From positions 1 to 47,514 of the forward strand of contig NZ_JALPRJ010000064.1 in assembly GCF_030464885.1 (NCBI RefSeq): DNA of 47,514 nucleotides. Direction: 5' to 3'. The position numbers and the translations under genes are program-made. This stretch comes from Caballeronia sp. SEWSISQ10-4 2 (GTDB lineage Bacteria > Pseudomonadota > Gammaproteobacteria > Burkholderiales > Burkholderiaceae). Every line of letters starts with the position of its first letter. The stretch's first letter is position 1. This document shows positions 34,118 through 41,559 of the stretch, one piece after another. A model generated the notes under the pieces. That model saw nothing but the letters and a program-made list of their open reading frames with translations, was not told the origin of the DNA and did no database searches.

Positions 34118-34576
34118 TGGATCTTTATGCCTCGAATTCTGGTCCGCTCACGCGACCACCATAGTAATGGTGCGACTACATTATTAAATGAAACGCAAGC
34201 AGCAAGAAGCCGTAGACAGCCTGGCCGTTGTAATCGCTACTCATACCTGAAATGAAGACACCGTTCCAGTCGTGAGTATCGCCATCCGCGGCTAGCGCAA
34301 CACACGCGTCTTTGCCCGGCTTCTGCCTGCCGGTTATCGCCGCAGTTGACCCATTTTAACGTTTGCGTACTCGCCGCAGATGATCGCAGCGTCACGTCTT
34401 GGCAGAAGCGTTGTATGCCCATCCCTGCCCCGCGTTTTCCGCGCGAAAACGATTTCCCTGCAGCCCCCGGGTTTTGCGGGGACCAACAAACCCTGAGTAG
34501 AGCGAACATGACTAAAGAGTTCCGAAGAAAGGTCGTTATCTGATCTACAGACCATAGAAATTGGCGAAACGCTTGC
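34118..34576. other. Intergenic leader of the FliG/Mot-like operon, with two hairpins
   Basis: This stretch of about 460 bases lacks a gene. CGTTTTC (34433-34439) and GAAAACG (34445-34451) form an inverted repeat. CCCCG (34465-34469) and CGGGG (34477-34481) form a GC-rich hairpin about 95 bases before the start codon. These may be operators, an attenuator or a leftover terminator. I see no clear sigma70 or sigma28 promoter. Confidence 0.5.
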
Positions 34577-35860
34577 GTGTCCGACAAACAAAAAACGGCG
34601 CCAAGCGAAAACTCTTCGGGGGCTACATTGAACCAGGAAAACTCATCAAGACTGCGGGCATTTGCCCCGGGTGAGGTCATCTACTCGGAAGGGTATGTTG
34701 GAACCTCCGCGATCTATGTGATTGCAGAGGGCAAAGTCGAGATTTCGACCAAATGCGACGAAAGACGTGTCGTCCTCGCGACCCTTGGAAAGGGAGAGTG
34801 CTTCGGAGAATCGGCGTTGCTGCCGTCCGAGCCACGCGGGTCGACGGCGAAGGCGCTTAGCTTTTGCCGACTAAGCGTAATCGACGCAAAGGTCGTGGAA
34901 GAAGAACTGGAGCGCGTCTCGCCCCTCCTTCGCCACATGATGCGCACTCTGATTCGCCGGAACAAGAGGAAGGACGAACTCCTGGCGACCTACACAAACG
35001 CTGATTTTCTGCCCGGCATAGTCTCCTATGCGCACTTACTTAGCTTGATGTCGGGAACTGAAAGCCGAGAAGTGCAGAGCCGCCGGTCTCAATCGGATGA
35101 AGTTGCAATTCCTCTTGCTGAGGTGTGCAAGCGGTGCCAGGCGGTAGCCGGCCATCCTCGCGTGCATGTCATGGCCATGCTCAAACGTATGGAGAAACTC
35201 AACCTCGTCGCGCTCGAGTTCGGTCGCCCGGAGTTTCTCGGCAATGTCCCGGCTCTTGCCGCTGACGACACCTCGGGCCGTCAGGTTGTCACCTTCGATC
35301 CTGTGCGGATTATCGAACGTGCTCAACGAGTCGGCGGTCATGATCTTGATATCTCGATCGCCAGCGAGCTGGAATTGATAGAACTGGCTGACCTTGAGGC
35401 CCTGATAGGAGTCGAGAGGCAGCTAATACTCGATAAGCTCTCGCGCGCGGAAATCGCCGAAGATATTTTTGCTTTCCGGCGAGCCAAAGTGCTGACGTAC
35501 ATTGAAAACAATGGCGTGGCTTATTTCTCCAAGAAAAAGGTGCGCGCCGCCAGCGAGCTCGAATCGCTTACTGACCTGGATCTCGTTGACGACCGGACGC
35601 TATTTGATGCTGTCAGCGCATTCGATACCTACGATCTCGCGAAGCTGCTCTCCTCGGCGACCGACCGCTCTGTATCCGAGCGGCTGCTTTCGGTCATGAC
35701 AAAGGCCCGGCAGAGTGAAACGTCGTGGATCATGCGGCGTGACCTCGTGATAAATCCGCTCGAGATACAGGACATCGAACAACGATTCATTCAGCTGGTC
35801 AAGTCGATAAAAGCCGGGCCGGCAACCGACTCGTCAGCACAGCTTTCTGTTGGAACCTGA
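34577..35860 (+). CDS. Cyclic-nucleotide-binding (CRP-like) protein fused to a FliG C-terminal-like domain
   Basis: This is a 427-residue cytosolic protein. Residues about 27-125 form a cNMP-binding beta-roll with a phosphate-cassette-like F-G-E-S-A-L-L and R87-G-S-T-A. Residues about 145-220 look like a degenerate winged helix. Residues about 262-413 resemble the FliG middle/C-terminal armadillo-type helices. This part includes L-V-D-D-R-T-L (336-342), the charged helix that in FliG contacts MotA, and a long helix D-I-E-Q-R-F-I-Q-L-V-K-S-I at the end. It starts at GTG with a poor Shine-Dalgarno. It is followed by motA- and motB-like genes, so a ligand-gated rotor-like role is inferred. No other flagellar gene is in the window. 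Confidence 0.8.
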   Translation: MSDKQKTAPSENSSGATLNQENSSRLRAFAPGEVIYSEGYVGTSAIYVIAEGKVEISTKCDERRVVLATLGKGECFGESALLPSEPRGSTAKALSFCRLSVIDAKVVEEELERVSPLLRHMMRTLIRRNKRKDELLATYTNADFLPGIVSYAHLLSLMSGTESREVQSRRSQSDEVAIPLAEVCKRCQAVAGHPRVHVMAMLKRMEKLNLVALEFGRPEFLGNVPALAADDTSGRQVVTFDPVRIIERAQRVGGHDLDISIASELELIELADLEALIGVERQLILDKLSRAEIAEDIFAFRRAKVLTYIENNGVAYFSKKKVRAASELESLTDLDLVDDRTLFDAVSAFDTYDLAKLLSSATDRSVSERLLSVMTKARQSETSWIMRRDLVINPLEIQDIEQRFIQLVKSIKAGPATDSSAQLSVGT

Positions 35861-35941
35861 CTGCCCGGCCCCAGGTCTTGTCCCGCAGATCAGGGGTCAA
35901 CAAAAATAGTCGCAGCCGTCAAAAGATAAACGAGGAATCGT

Positions 35942-36682
35942 ATGGATATCCTAACGCTGTGCGGAGCGCTTCTCGGCATCGTCGCGATTGTTCTCGGTTT
36001 TACTCTGGAAGGCGGCCGGTTCCTGACCCTCTTCCAGATAGAAGCCATCGTCATTGTCCTGGGCGGCACGATCGGCGCCGTGATGGTTCAGAACACGTGG
36101 GTAAAGTTCTCGGCAGGGGTCAGGCAACTGAGCATGGTGTTCACCAAGGCCAAGCCGGTAGATCGGGAAAACCTGACCATCTTGCTCGAATGGGGCCATA
36201 AAGCAAAAGTGGAAGGGATGCTCGCATTCGAAACCATCGATCCCGAAGGCATTAGTCCCTTTGCCAAGAGGGGACTCGAATTGATCGCCAACGGCGTGCC
36301 GACTGCCGTGATCGAGGATGCGTTGCAAAGGGAGCTGGACGCGTACGAGCGCAACCAGATGGCGGCCGCCCGGATATGGCTGCAGGCCGGAGGCTATGCC
36401 CCGACGTTCGGCATCCTGGGCGCTGTGCTGGGTTTGGTTCAGGTAACAGGCCATCTCCTGGAGCCTGCTCTGCTTGGCCAGGGTGTCGCGGTTGCTTTCA
36501 TCACGACGCTTTACGGACTGGCTCTCGCCAATATGCTGTTGCTGCCTATCTACGGGAAAATCAAGGCAAGAATAGATAGCGAATTACGATTTAAAAAATT
36601 GTACTTTGACGGCTTGCTCGCCATCTCCCGCAAAGAGTCTCCCCAGTTGATCGAAGCCCGTCTCGTGGCGGATATTACTTAG
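35942..36682 (+). CDS. motA: MotA-like stator/proton-channel protein
   Basis: This is a 246-residue membrane protein of the MotA/PomA type with four helices, at about residues 3-20, 32-50, 148-168 and 180-202. The conserved G-G-Y-A-P-T-F-G-I-L-G-A-V-L-G-L of helix 3, with its essential proline, is present. So is the cytosolic loop with charged helices between helices 2 and 3, which in flagella contacts FliG. It starts with ATG after GAGGA, 81 bases downstream of the cNMP-FliG gene. The length and loop favour MotA over the short ExbB/TolQ class. It probably forms the pentamer around a MotB dimer. Confidence 0.88.
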   Translation: MDILTLCGALLGIVAIVLGFTLEGGRFLTLFQIEAIVIVLGGTIGAVMVQNTWVKFSAGVRQLSMVFTKAKPVDRENLTILLEWGHKAKVEGMLAFETIDPEGISPFAKRGLELIANGVPTAVIEDALQRELDAYERNQMAAARIWLQAGGYAPTFGILGAVLGLVQVTGHLLEPALLGQGVAVAFITTLYGLALANMLLLPIYGKIKARIDSELRFKKLYFDGLLAISRKESPQLIEARLVADIT

Positions 36683-36735
36683 AGACGGAATGTGATGAGC
36701 AGGTACTTTAACGCGCCAATTTTCGTCTAGAGATC

Positions 36736-37440
36736 ATGTCCTCGGCATCTACCAAACCCAATCTCAAGTTCGACGATGACGCCGAGGTACTCTCCGAGCG
36801 TTGGCTGATTTCGTACTCGGATCTCGTGACCACCTTGATGGTGCTCTTCATCGCGCTATACGCGATGCAGCTAGCCAAACATCGAGAGCTTGAAACGAAA
36901 AATCTCGCTTTGGCACCGGTAGAGAAAAACCTGGGCCATGCAAATACTCATGTACCCCGGACTGCGGCTCTTGACGAACTCCAGGCGTCCAAGAGAGAGC
37001 TGATTTCTTCATTAAAAGTTCTGCGCGACAAGCAGGAAATTCTTATGCGCGAGAGCGCGCGCGGTGTCGAGATCGAAATCAACGCGAAGATACTCTTCCG
37101 CTCGGGTGAGGCACATCTGATGCAGGATTCAGATGCTGTGCTGAACCAGGTGGCAACTGCGCTAAAGGAACATTCGGCACAACAGATCCTGGTTGAAGGA
37201 CACACGGATTCCGTGCCGATCTCGACGACAAAATACGAGTCGAACTGGGAGCTTTCGTCTGCACGGGCCGGCTCGCTCGTACGGTTCCTGGTCGATAGAG
37301 GTATCGAGCCACACAGACTTACAGCGATCGGCCGCGCGGACAATATTCCGGCTGTCATGGGCGATGACCCACTTGCCCGCGCAGCCAATCGTCGGGTCGT
37401 GATCATCGTGCAATACGATTTACCGAATCCCCCTCAGTAA
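36736..37440 (+). CDS. motB: MotB-like stator protein with OmpA/peptidoglycan-binding domain
   Basis: This is a 234-residue protein. A cytosolic start is followed by one membrane helix at about residues 26-45. It carries the essential ion-binding aspartate D29 in I-S-Y-S-D-L-V-T-T-L-M. A plug/linker region with a coiled coil follows at about 80-108, then an OmpA-like domain with G-H-T-D-S-V-P and L-S-x-x-R-A (about 153-182). So it can conduct ions and anchor to the cell wall. It is the last of the three-gene set, 53 bases after the motA-like gene. Confidence 0.88.
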   Translation: MSSASTKPNLKFDDDAEVLSERWLISYSDLVTTLMVLFIALYAMQLAKHRELETKNLALAPVEKNLGHANTHVPRTAALDELQASKRELISSLKVLRDKQEILMRESARGVEIEINAKILFRSGEAHLMQDSDAVLNQVATALKEHSAQQILVEGHTDSVPISTTKYESNWELSSARAGSLVRFLVDRGIEPHRLTAIGRADNIPAVMGDDPLARAANRRVVIIVQYDLPNPPQ

Positions 37441-37480
37441 ATTCCGGCGGGATATTGTGAGCCCGTTGTGAGTCCGACGA

Positions 37481-38530
37481 TCACTCTTTCATCCCGGCTT
37501 CGACTCTTCCAATCAGCCGCTCAACCCAGCTACGGAGTAGCCTGTTCGATGGCACCAGCGGCACCGAATACGCCATGACCCGGTACACGTTGCTGCGCGG
37601 TATCTTTGAGATTTTATCCGGGTCCAGCCAATCGTCATTGTTCACAAGAAGCAGTAGCGTCTCCAGCCCGATGAGAATCGGCCATAAACAGGCCAGCCGC
37701 AGTCGAACGGAGAACGCGGGAATAGCGAGCGTGTATTCGAGGGCTTCACGGAAGTGATCAAGGGTTCCCTGGACAAGTTCGAACATGAGCGGCCGGGCGC
37801 GACGGGAAGCATCCGGTAATAACAGGTCCTGCGGACTCAAGCCGGATCGATCAAGCATCGTGGCGGGAAGGTAGCAGCGCCCTATGCGCAAATCTTTGCC
37901 ACAGTCCCGCAAAACATTCGTCATCTGCAGCGCTTTTCCGAAACGAATGCCACGCTTCAACATCGTCTCGGGACTGTCCTTAAGTGTTCCCGGCATGTGC
38001 GCGTACGTCATCTTGGTCCAGAATTCCCCAACGCATCCCGCGACCATGTACGTGTATTGATCAAGTTCGCCCAATTCCTGAAGCGCGATAATCTGCCCGG
38101 AATATTCGTTGGGAAAAGTACGCAGGTCGAATTCCATGCCCTGCGTGAGCGTAGCGACAATCTCGCGTACAGCCTCCTGATCAGACTCGCTCAATTGGGA
38201 CAACACCGTCAGCGCGGGCCCGAGCGACTCAAGCAAATGCTTTTCGTCGGACTGCGTCTGCTGGCCCGCCACTTCCACCGCAATACGAGCCAGCGCTCCA
38301 TCGTCCGAAGCGCCGTTGACCTGACTGCGAAGCGACAAGAGCAGATCCAGCCGCTGCTCCGGCGGGATCAGCGAAGTATCCGCGATCGTGTCCGCCGCGC
38401 GTGCCAGGAGGTACCCGAGGCCAATAGGATCGCGCATCCCGGCAGGCAGTATGCGCAGGGTGAGGTAGAAGGACCGTGAAACGCCTTTCAGTAGCGGACC
38501 TAGAAGGAAGGCTCGAGCAGGATTACGCAT
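37481..38530 (-). CDS. Squalene/phytoene synthase family prenyltransferase
   Basis: This is a 349-residue isoprenoid synthase. The first aspartate-rich motif D-T-I-A-D-T and the second, N-V-L-R-D-C-G-K-D, are both intact, with S-R-S-F-Y-L-T-L-R-I-L-P near the start. This is typical of enzymes joining two farnesyl or geranylgeranyl diphosphates head to head. The ATG at 38530 begins just before that motif; the 69 in-frame codons upstream are Arg/Ser-rich and not conserved. It could make squalene for hopanoids. No hopanoid cyclase or other isoprenoid gene is nearby, so the product is unassigned. Confidence 0.88.
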   Translation of the reverse strand: MRNPARAFLLGPLLKGVSRSFYLTLRILPAGMRDPIGLGYLLARAADTIADTSLIPPEQRLDLLLSLRSQVNGASDDGALARIAVEVAGQQTQSDEKHLLESLGPALTVLSQLSESDQEAVREIVATLTQGMEFDLRTFPNEYSGQIIALQELGELDQYTYMVAGCVGEFWTKMTYAHMPGTLKDSPETMLKRGIRFGKALQMTNVLRDCGKDLRIGRCYLPATMLDRSGLSPQDLLLPDASRRARPLMFELVQGTLDHFREALEYTLAIPAFSVRLRLACLWPILIGLETLLLLVNNDDWLDPDKISKIPRSNVYRVMAYSVPLVPSNRLLRSWVERLIGRVEAGMKE

Positions 38531-38815
38531 GGATCGGATCGGGTCGTGGTTGGACAAATCGGGCGCCGCCGCATTGTATCCGGCAACGTGCTTCCGGTCT
38601 GCTGCGTGCGCCCGCTCCTTCCGGCTCAAAGATCCGCCCCTCAATGAGCGCCCTTCCCGTGCCTCACTTCGCGAGAATCGTCGACAAACGCTCCCTCCGA
38701 CATCCGGAGGCAACGCGGATGATCGTTGAAAACTCACGAAACCACTGCAATCCGTCCCATCGGGCTTATGTTCTGCTCGCTCGGCGGGACGGCTGTGATT
38801 TTGCTTGCCGGCTTA

Positions 38816-39076
38816 CTACGGCTTGCGGGGCAAAGCGACGCCGGCGCCGCTACGGCTGGTTGCCGGCGACTCGAACACCCCGTGAGTGGGTCCGTAGCTA
38901 GGACGCGCATTGACGTCTGCTGGAGAACTATTATTCTTCGCCACGCCGCCCGAAGACGGCGCGTTCAGCGCTTGCGTTTCCAGTAGTTTTTTACTCCGGT
39001 CGTTCAGCGCAGCATTGCCCGTTTCGAGTAAGCAACAGCAGCATATGAACCCAAGGATAAGTTTCCGTTTGGTCAT
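38816..39076 (-). CDS. Small exported protein with a Cys-rich signal, unknown function
   Basis: This is an 86-residue protein with an N-terminal signal-like segment containing four adjacent cysteines (F-I-C-C-C-C-L-L-E-T-G), followed by a Ser/Pro/Asn-rich tail. One of the cysteines could be lipidated, but no classic lipobox fits. GAGGAGG precedes the ATG at 39076. The frame is open upstream for 32 codons without a ribosome-binding site. It is on the same strand as the squalene-synthase gene, 285 bases upstream of it. I do not recognise a family. Confidence 0.55.
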   Translation of the reverse strand: MTKRKLILGFICCCCLLETGNAALNDRSKKLLETQALNAPSSGGVAKNNSSPADVNARPSYGPTHGVFESPATSRSGAGVALPRKP

Positions 39077-39587
39077 GAGCGCCTCCTCTTCACGTACGCA
39101 CGGCCACGGGAACTCCAACGTGTCGGTTGAACCGGCGACCTGGCGATTTAACGCTGCCCGTGGCTTGTCCAACGACGCGTGACCCGGAACGAGGGAAGCA
39201 TGATCGACTAATCAACAACTCGTCCGCGGTGTCATCGTCGATTCGATTATCGTGCGCCTTTGTGAACTGCATAACAAGATGGTCCAGGGTTGAGTTCGGC
39301 TTATCGCCCCCGGTAGCGAAATCCCGATTCGATGTGTTCTTTTGGCGCACTGCAAGATCGCATGGCACTACACCCTGGAACGGCGATTGCCTCCTCAAAC
39401 TGTCTCTGGAATTGAGGATCGGCGCGTACTGGCGCGGCACACATGAGCGATGGTGGGGATCAAATCCGCACGTCTGGCAATTTCGCCTGGGAGAGTTAGC
39501 TGCCCACTCGTTCGCCATGGGCACTCCTTACCCCTTACTCCCTCTCGGACTTTTTCTACCCTTTTTTATCCATTTCTTACGTGACCA
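39077..39587. other. Gap before the tRNA gene with no supported gene
   Basis: About 510 bases lie between the small exported protein and the tRNA promoter. A 145-codon frame on the minus strand (39090-39524) has no recognisable domain and no good start context. I see nothing else. Confidence 0.5.
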
Positions 39588-39615
39588 TTGACAGCTTTGA
39601 ATCGTTCGCTAAAAT
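39588..39615 (+). promoter_or_regulatory. Sigma70 promoter of the tRNA-Leu gene
   Basis: TTGACA at 39588-39593 and TAAAAT at 39610-39615 are separated by 16 bases. The transcript should start about 39622, giving a short 5' leader before the mature tRNA at 39639. Confidence 0.75.
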
Positions 39616-39638
39616 AGCACCCTTAGTTGCATCCCTTG

Positions 39639-39723
39639 GCCCAGGTGGCGGAATTGGTAGACGCACATGGTTCAGGTCCATGCGCCGCAAGGTGTGGAGG
39701 TTCGAGTCCTCTCTTGGGCACCA
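39639..39723 (+). tRNA. tRNA-Leu, anticodon CAG
   Basis: This is an 85-base class II tRNA with CCA encoded. The acceptor arm pairs GCCCAGG with CTTGGGC. The anticodon stem pairs CATGG with CCATG around the loop TTCAGGT, giving anticodon CAG. A long variable arm and the T-loop GTTCGAGTC are present. It is the likely integration site of the downstream island: the tyrosine integrase begins about 150 bases after it, so the tRNA 3' end would be the left attachment core. Confidence 0.97.
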
Positions 39724-39757
39724 ACACGTAGTCCGGAGCAATCCGAAGATGTCCGAG

Positions 39758-39792
39758 AAACCCCGTAAAGCCTTGTGCCTACGGGGTTTTTT
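39758..39792 (+). terminator. Rho-independent terminator after the tRNA
   Basis: AAACCCCGTA pairs with TACGGGGTTT around a 12-base loop and is followed directly by a run of T residues. It ends the tRNA transcript before the integrase promoter. Confidence 0.85.
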
Positions 39793-39836
39793 GTCTTTTG
39801 AGTTCCGATGAGATCCAGTAACATCCGGCTTTTTTA

Positions 39837-39859
39837 CGTATACTGGTGCGTATACCAGT
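39837..39859. promoter_or_regulatory. Inverted repeat upstream of the integrase gene
   Basis: ACTGGT (39842-39847) and ACCAGT (39854-39859) form a six-pair inverted repeat, overlapped by the direct repeat CGTATAC. The site lies 16-38 bases before the integrase ATG. It may be bound by the integrase or an excisionase and could autoregulate int. Confidence 0.5.
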
Positions 39860-39874
39860 CTCGGGGGCAACGTC

Positions 39875-41083
39875 ATGCCCAGATACGTCGAACCGAAGTC
39901 GGAATTGGTGTTTCGCAATGCCAAAACAGGGCCGAAGCCCTACCTCCTATCGGATGGCCAAGGTCTTTCCCTTCGCATACGTCCGAGCGGCGCAAAGACC
40001 TGGCTACTCCGATATCGCCGTCCTGGCACTGGAAAAGAAAACTTCCTGAGCCTCGGCCCCTACCCCGACGTTAGTTTGATCGAAGCACGGCGTCGCGCCG
40101 CCGCTGCTCGCGATCTCGTACGCGAGGGCACCGATCCGGTCGAACAACGACGTGCCGATGTTTCCGCGCGAAAGCGCGCTGCCGACGGGGCCTTCCATCT
40201 CGTCGCCAAGGCATGGCTTGAATTCAAGCGCAAAGAGTGGGCAGATGAAACCTACCGCAAGGCCGAATTTGTCCTGCGCGAGTATCTGACACCGGCGCTA
40301 CGCAACAAGTCGATCTCGACGTTGTCCACCGCGCAGGTCAAACCCATTCTCGAGACGATCGCGGCGAAAGCGCCCAACCTTGCATCGAAGGCACGTCAGT
40401 ACGTTGGCGGTATCGTCAGTTACGCCATCCACAATGACCTGCGCGAAGACGGACTACCGCTGGCGCTGCGTGGCGTCCTTCCGCGACACAAAAAAGGTCA
40501 TATCCCCGCGATCACAAAACCCGCCGACATCGGCCCGCTCGTGAAGGCTATCAACGCTTACTCGTCCCCTATCACTCGCGCTGCGCTGAAGCTCGCGATG
40601 CTGACCGGGTTGCGACCCGGCGTCATCGCATCGGCCCCTCGCAGCGAAATTGATCTCGACGCAGCCGAATGGCATATTCCCGGTGAACGCATGAAGATGC
40701 AGCATGACCACATCGTTCCACTTCCCCGACAAGCACTGCTTGTTCTGAACGAACTCAAAACAATAACGGGCGACAGTGCCTATGTTTTTCCGTCTCCAGC
40801 CAGACAGAAAACTCCGCATCTGCACCGCGACGCTCTTAGCAAGGCGCTGCGCGATATGGGGTTTCAGGGCAAACACGCGACCCACGGCTTTCGGGGAATG
40901 CTGCGCACCGTCGGCCGCGAGCGGCTGGGCATAGATATCGACGTGCTTGAAGCGCAGTTGGCCCACGCGAAGCGAGGCGACGTGCAAAAGGCCTATGACC
41001 GTACGACCTTCGATGACGACCGCCGTCGAGTCATGCAGGAGTGGGCTGATTACGTCGACAACTGTGTAGGGGGCAAAAAGTGA
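39875..41083 (+). CDS. int: P4-type tyrosine integrase
   Basis: This is a 402-residue site-specific recombinase. Residues 5-90 form the DUF4102-type arm-binding domain (S-D-G-Q-G-L-S-L-R-I and S-L-G-P-Y-P-D-V-S-L). The core-binding SAM-like domain and catalytic domain follow. Catalytic residues are R247 in T-G-L-R-P, H337-G-F-R340, H364 in L-A-H and the tyrosine nucleophile Y374 in K-A-Y-D-R. All are present, so it looks active. It would integrate the island into the adjacent tRNA-Leu. The C-terminal active-site region reads somewhat unlike the most common form (A-T-H-G-F-R-G-M-L-R). Confidence 0.93.
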   Translation: MPRYVEPKSELVFRNAKTGPKPYLLSDGQGLSLRIRPSGAKTWLLRYRRPGTGKENFLSLGPYPDVSLIEARRRAAAARDLVREGTDPVEQRRADVSARKRAADGAFHLVAKAWLEFKRKEWADETYRKAEFVLREYLTPALRNKSISTLSTAQVKPILETIAAKAPNLASKARQYVGGIVSYAIHNDLREDGLPLALRGVLPRHKKGHIPAITKPADIGPLVKAINAYSSPITRAALKLAMLTGLRPGVIASAPRSEIDLDAAEWHIPGERMKMQHDHIVPLPRQALLVLNELKTITGDSAYVFPSPARQKTPHLHRDALSKALRDMGFQGKHATHGFRGMLRTVGRERLGIDIDVLEAQLAHAKRGDVQKAYDRTTFDDDRRRVMQEWADYVDNCVGGKK

Positions 41084-41092
41084 CGAGACGCC

Positions 41093-41401
41093 TCACTGAC
41101 TGCGAAACAAAGATGGTTGTATGAGAAAATCGGCGCGGCTCTTGTCTACGATCCACTGGGGCACCCGTCCCCGTCCGCTCCAGATGGCCCCAGTGGCCGG
41201 GTCGCGGTATTTCGCGTTGGCTGCTGGGGGGACCATAGGGGCCTGAGCTTTGGTACCCATTAGCTCCTGCAGGGTAATTTTGTATTCCCTCATTTTCGCG
41301 ACGATCTCGCGCAGCGTGCGCTCTGCTTCCTGCTGACGGGCTTGCTCCAACTCCTGTTGGAGCGTTTCGCGCCGTGCCAGTAGCTCGTTCAAACTAGGCA
41401 T
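41093..41401 (-). CDS. H-NS-like nucleoid protein
   Basis: This is a 102-residue H-NS-family protein. An N-terminal coiled coil (about residues 1-45) mediates oligomerisation. The C-terminal DNA-binding part has K-Y-R-D-P-A-T-G-A-I-W-S-G-R-G-R-V-P-Q-W, with the G-R-G-R AT-hook-like loop. The start is taken at the second ATG (41401), which has GGAAACGG upstream; one four codons earlier is possible. It ends 9 bases from the integrase stop. Such proteins on islands often silence horizontally acquired DNA. Confidence 0.9.
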   Translation of the reverse strand: MPSLNELLARRETLQQELEQARQQEAERTLREIVAKMREYKITLQELMGTKAQAPMVPPAANAKYRDPATGAIWSGRGRVPQWIVDKSRADFLIQPSLFRSQ

Positions 41402-41559
41402 TACCGTTTCCATATCATTCGAAATAAATTAGATCGAGTTTGACATCGACAAGGATCGCCTGACCACCGAATGTTAACCGCTAATGCGCGGACTTGATAG
41501 CAGTTGCGAAGGAGACTGGTGCGAGTGACCCGCGCCGTGGCAGCCCACCGCCCCATCTA

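Noticed and set aside
34577..37440. Zorya defence system
   Set aside because: MotA/MotB-like proteins recall ZorA/ZorB. However, no ZorC, ZorD or ZorE gene follows, the MotA-like protein lacks the long ZorA tail, and a FliG-like partner is present instead.
39090..39524. A 145-codon minus-strand frame before tRNA-Leu
   Set aside because: No domain, no ribosome-binding site, and it overlaps the small exported protein's upstream region only by chance.
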